This document shows positions 63,778-64,000 of a stretch of 64,000 bases of DNA, one piece after another. Position numbers and translations under genes: made by a program. This stretch comes from Nitrosospira sp. NpAV (lineage in GTDB: Bacteria > Pseudomonadota > Gammaproteobacteria > Burkholderiales > Nitrosomonadaceae). A model generated the notes under the pieces. It searched no databases, had not been told where the DNA came from, and saw only the letters and a program-made list of their open reading frames with translations. The stretch is from positions 62,001-126,000 of the forward strand of contig NZ_JXQM01000010.1 in the NCBI RefSeq assembly GCF_000832065.1. Direction: 5' to 3'. Within the stretch, counting starts at the first letter, position 1. Every line of letters begins with the position of its first letter.

Positions 63778-64000
63778 CTACGCGGTGAATCCCCCATCGA
63801 TTGTCAGGCTCGCGCCGGTTATGAAGCCCGCTTCGGGTCCAGCAAGATATGCAACCATCGCGGCAATCTCATCGACCGTACCATAGCGTGGAACAGCCAT
63901 GACCTTCCGCAGCATCTCGGCAAAATCGCCCTTGGCAGGATTCATGTCGGTGTCGGTAGGTCCGGGCTGAACATTGTTGATGGTGATGCCCCGCAGGCCG
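63778..64000 (-). CDS. SDR-family oxidoreductase, C-terminal part
   Basis: The minus strand reads through 73 codons to TAG at 63778-63780; the N terminus is beyond the window edge. GLRGITINNVQPGPTDTDMN and FITGASLTIDGGFTA are classic ends of short-chain dehydrogenases/reductases (NAD(P)-dependent, cytoplasmic). The Rossmann and YxxxK motifs would be outside the window, so the substrate cannot be judged. Convergent with cysB, with an R1-like half element (about 63730-63752) between them. Confidence 0.9.
   Translation of the reverse strand, partial: GLRGITINNVQPGPTDTDMNPAKGDFAEMLRKVMAVPRYGTVDEIAAMVAYLAGPEAGFITGASLTIDGGFTA

Noticed and set aside
1-64000. CRISPR arrays, insertion sequences, tRNA or rRNA genes
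   Set aside because: No regularly spaced repeats, transposase frames, or tRNA/rRNA sequence patterns were seen on either strand by reading.

Overview
The window looks like a chromosomal segment of a Gram-negative betaproteobacterium. A Nitrosomonadaceae (Nitrosospira-like) origin is my best guess from protein flavour: CHRD protein, YgfX/YgfZ pair, PelA-G proteins, CreA, CysB and many c-type cytochrome and signalling genes. No ammonia-oxidation gene is present to prove it. I see no rRNA, tRNA, CRISPR array, insertion sequence or prophage. Only one isolated phage-type gene (NinX-like, 19825) is visible.

Layout. 1-7.1 kb: end of an unknown gene, a secreted Kazal-domain protein, a sensor kinase/response regulator pair, a histidine-rich metal-binding protein, a lipase-like hydrolase and a lipoprotein metallopeptidase. 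7.2-9.1 kb: a Wzz/GumC-type polysaccharide co-polymerase with an unexpected C-terminal tyrosine-recombinase-like domain. 10-14.8 kb: a DODA-type dioxygenase, then a divergent pair of an FAD oxidoreductase and a tandem nitroreductase of the SagB type. 15-18.3 kb: a membrane PAS-GGDEF-EAL protein. 18.9-25.4 kb: YpfJ-type peptidase, NinX-like protein, cardiolipin-synthase-like phospholipase D, a two-gene DyP-peroxidase unit, CreA and a CHRD protein. 25.5-29.9 kb: a five-haem cytochrome c, glutathionyl-hydroquinone reductase and a GNAT acetyltransferase. 30.2-34.1 kb: a five-gene minus-strand operon (OsmC, flavin monooxygenase, TetR, membrane protein, methyltransferase) behind a perfect palindromic operator.

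34.7-45.4 kb is a Pel exopolysaccharide operon read leftwards, pelA-pelB-pelD-pelE-pelF-pelG. It has no pelC, and its PelB ends before the usual outer-membrane barrel. 45.7-48.4 kb holds ygfZ, ygfX and a lone sulfate-binding protein. 48.7-58.8 kb is one leftward signalling operon: a 2026-residue soluble hybrid kinase with nine tandem 92-residue HAMP units and three receiver domains, a small protein, CheR, a receiver-less CheB and a REC-PAS-GGDEF-EAL protein. PelD carries a c-di-GMP I-site motif, so the two GGDEF-EAL proteins and Pel may form one biofilm circuit (inference).

59.8-63.7 kb is the most striking module: a family 2A encapsulin shell protein overlapping a cysteine desulfurase with a 219-residue disordered cargo extension, followed by a CysB-type regulator. 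This is a sulfur-metabolism nanocompartment. The window closes inside an SDR oxidoreductase.

Non-coding structure: two families of short dispersed intergenic repeats (R1 at about 12.0, 29.2, 45.4 kb, with half copies elsewhere; R2 at 9.7, 14.9, 62.7 kb), a 27-base element shared upstream of the two histidine-kinase operons, and two strong terminators that lack an obvious upstream gene.
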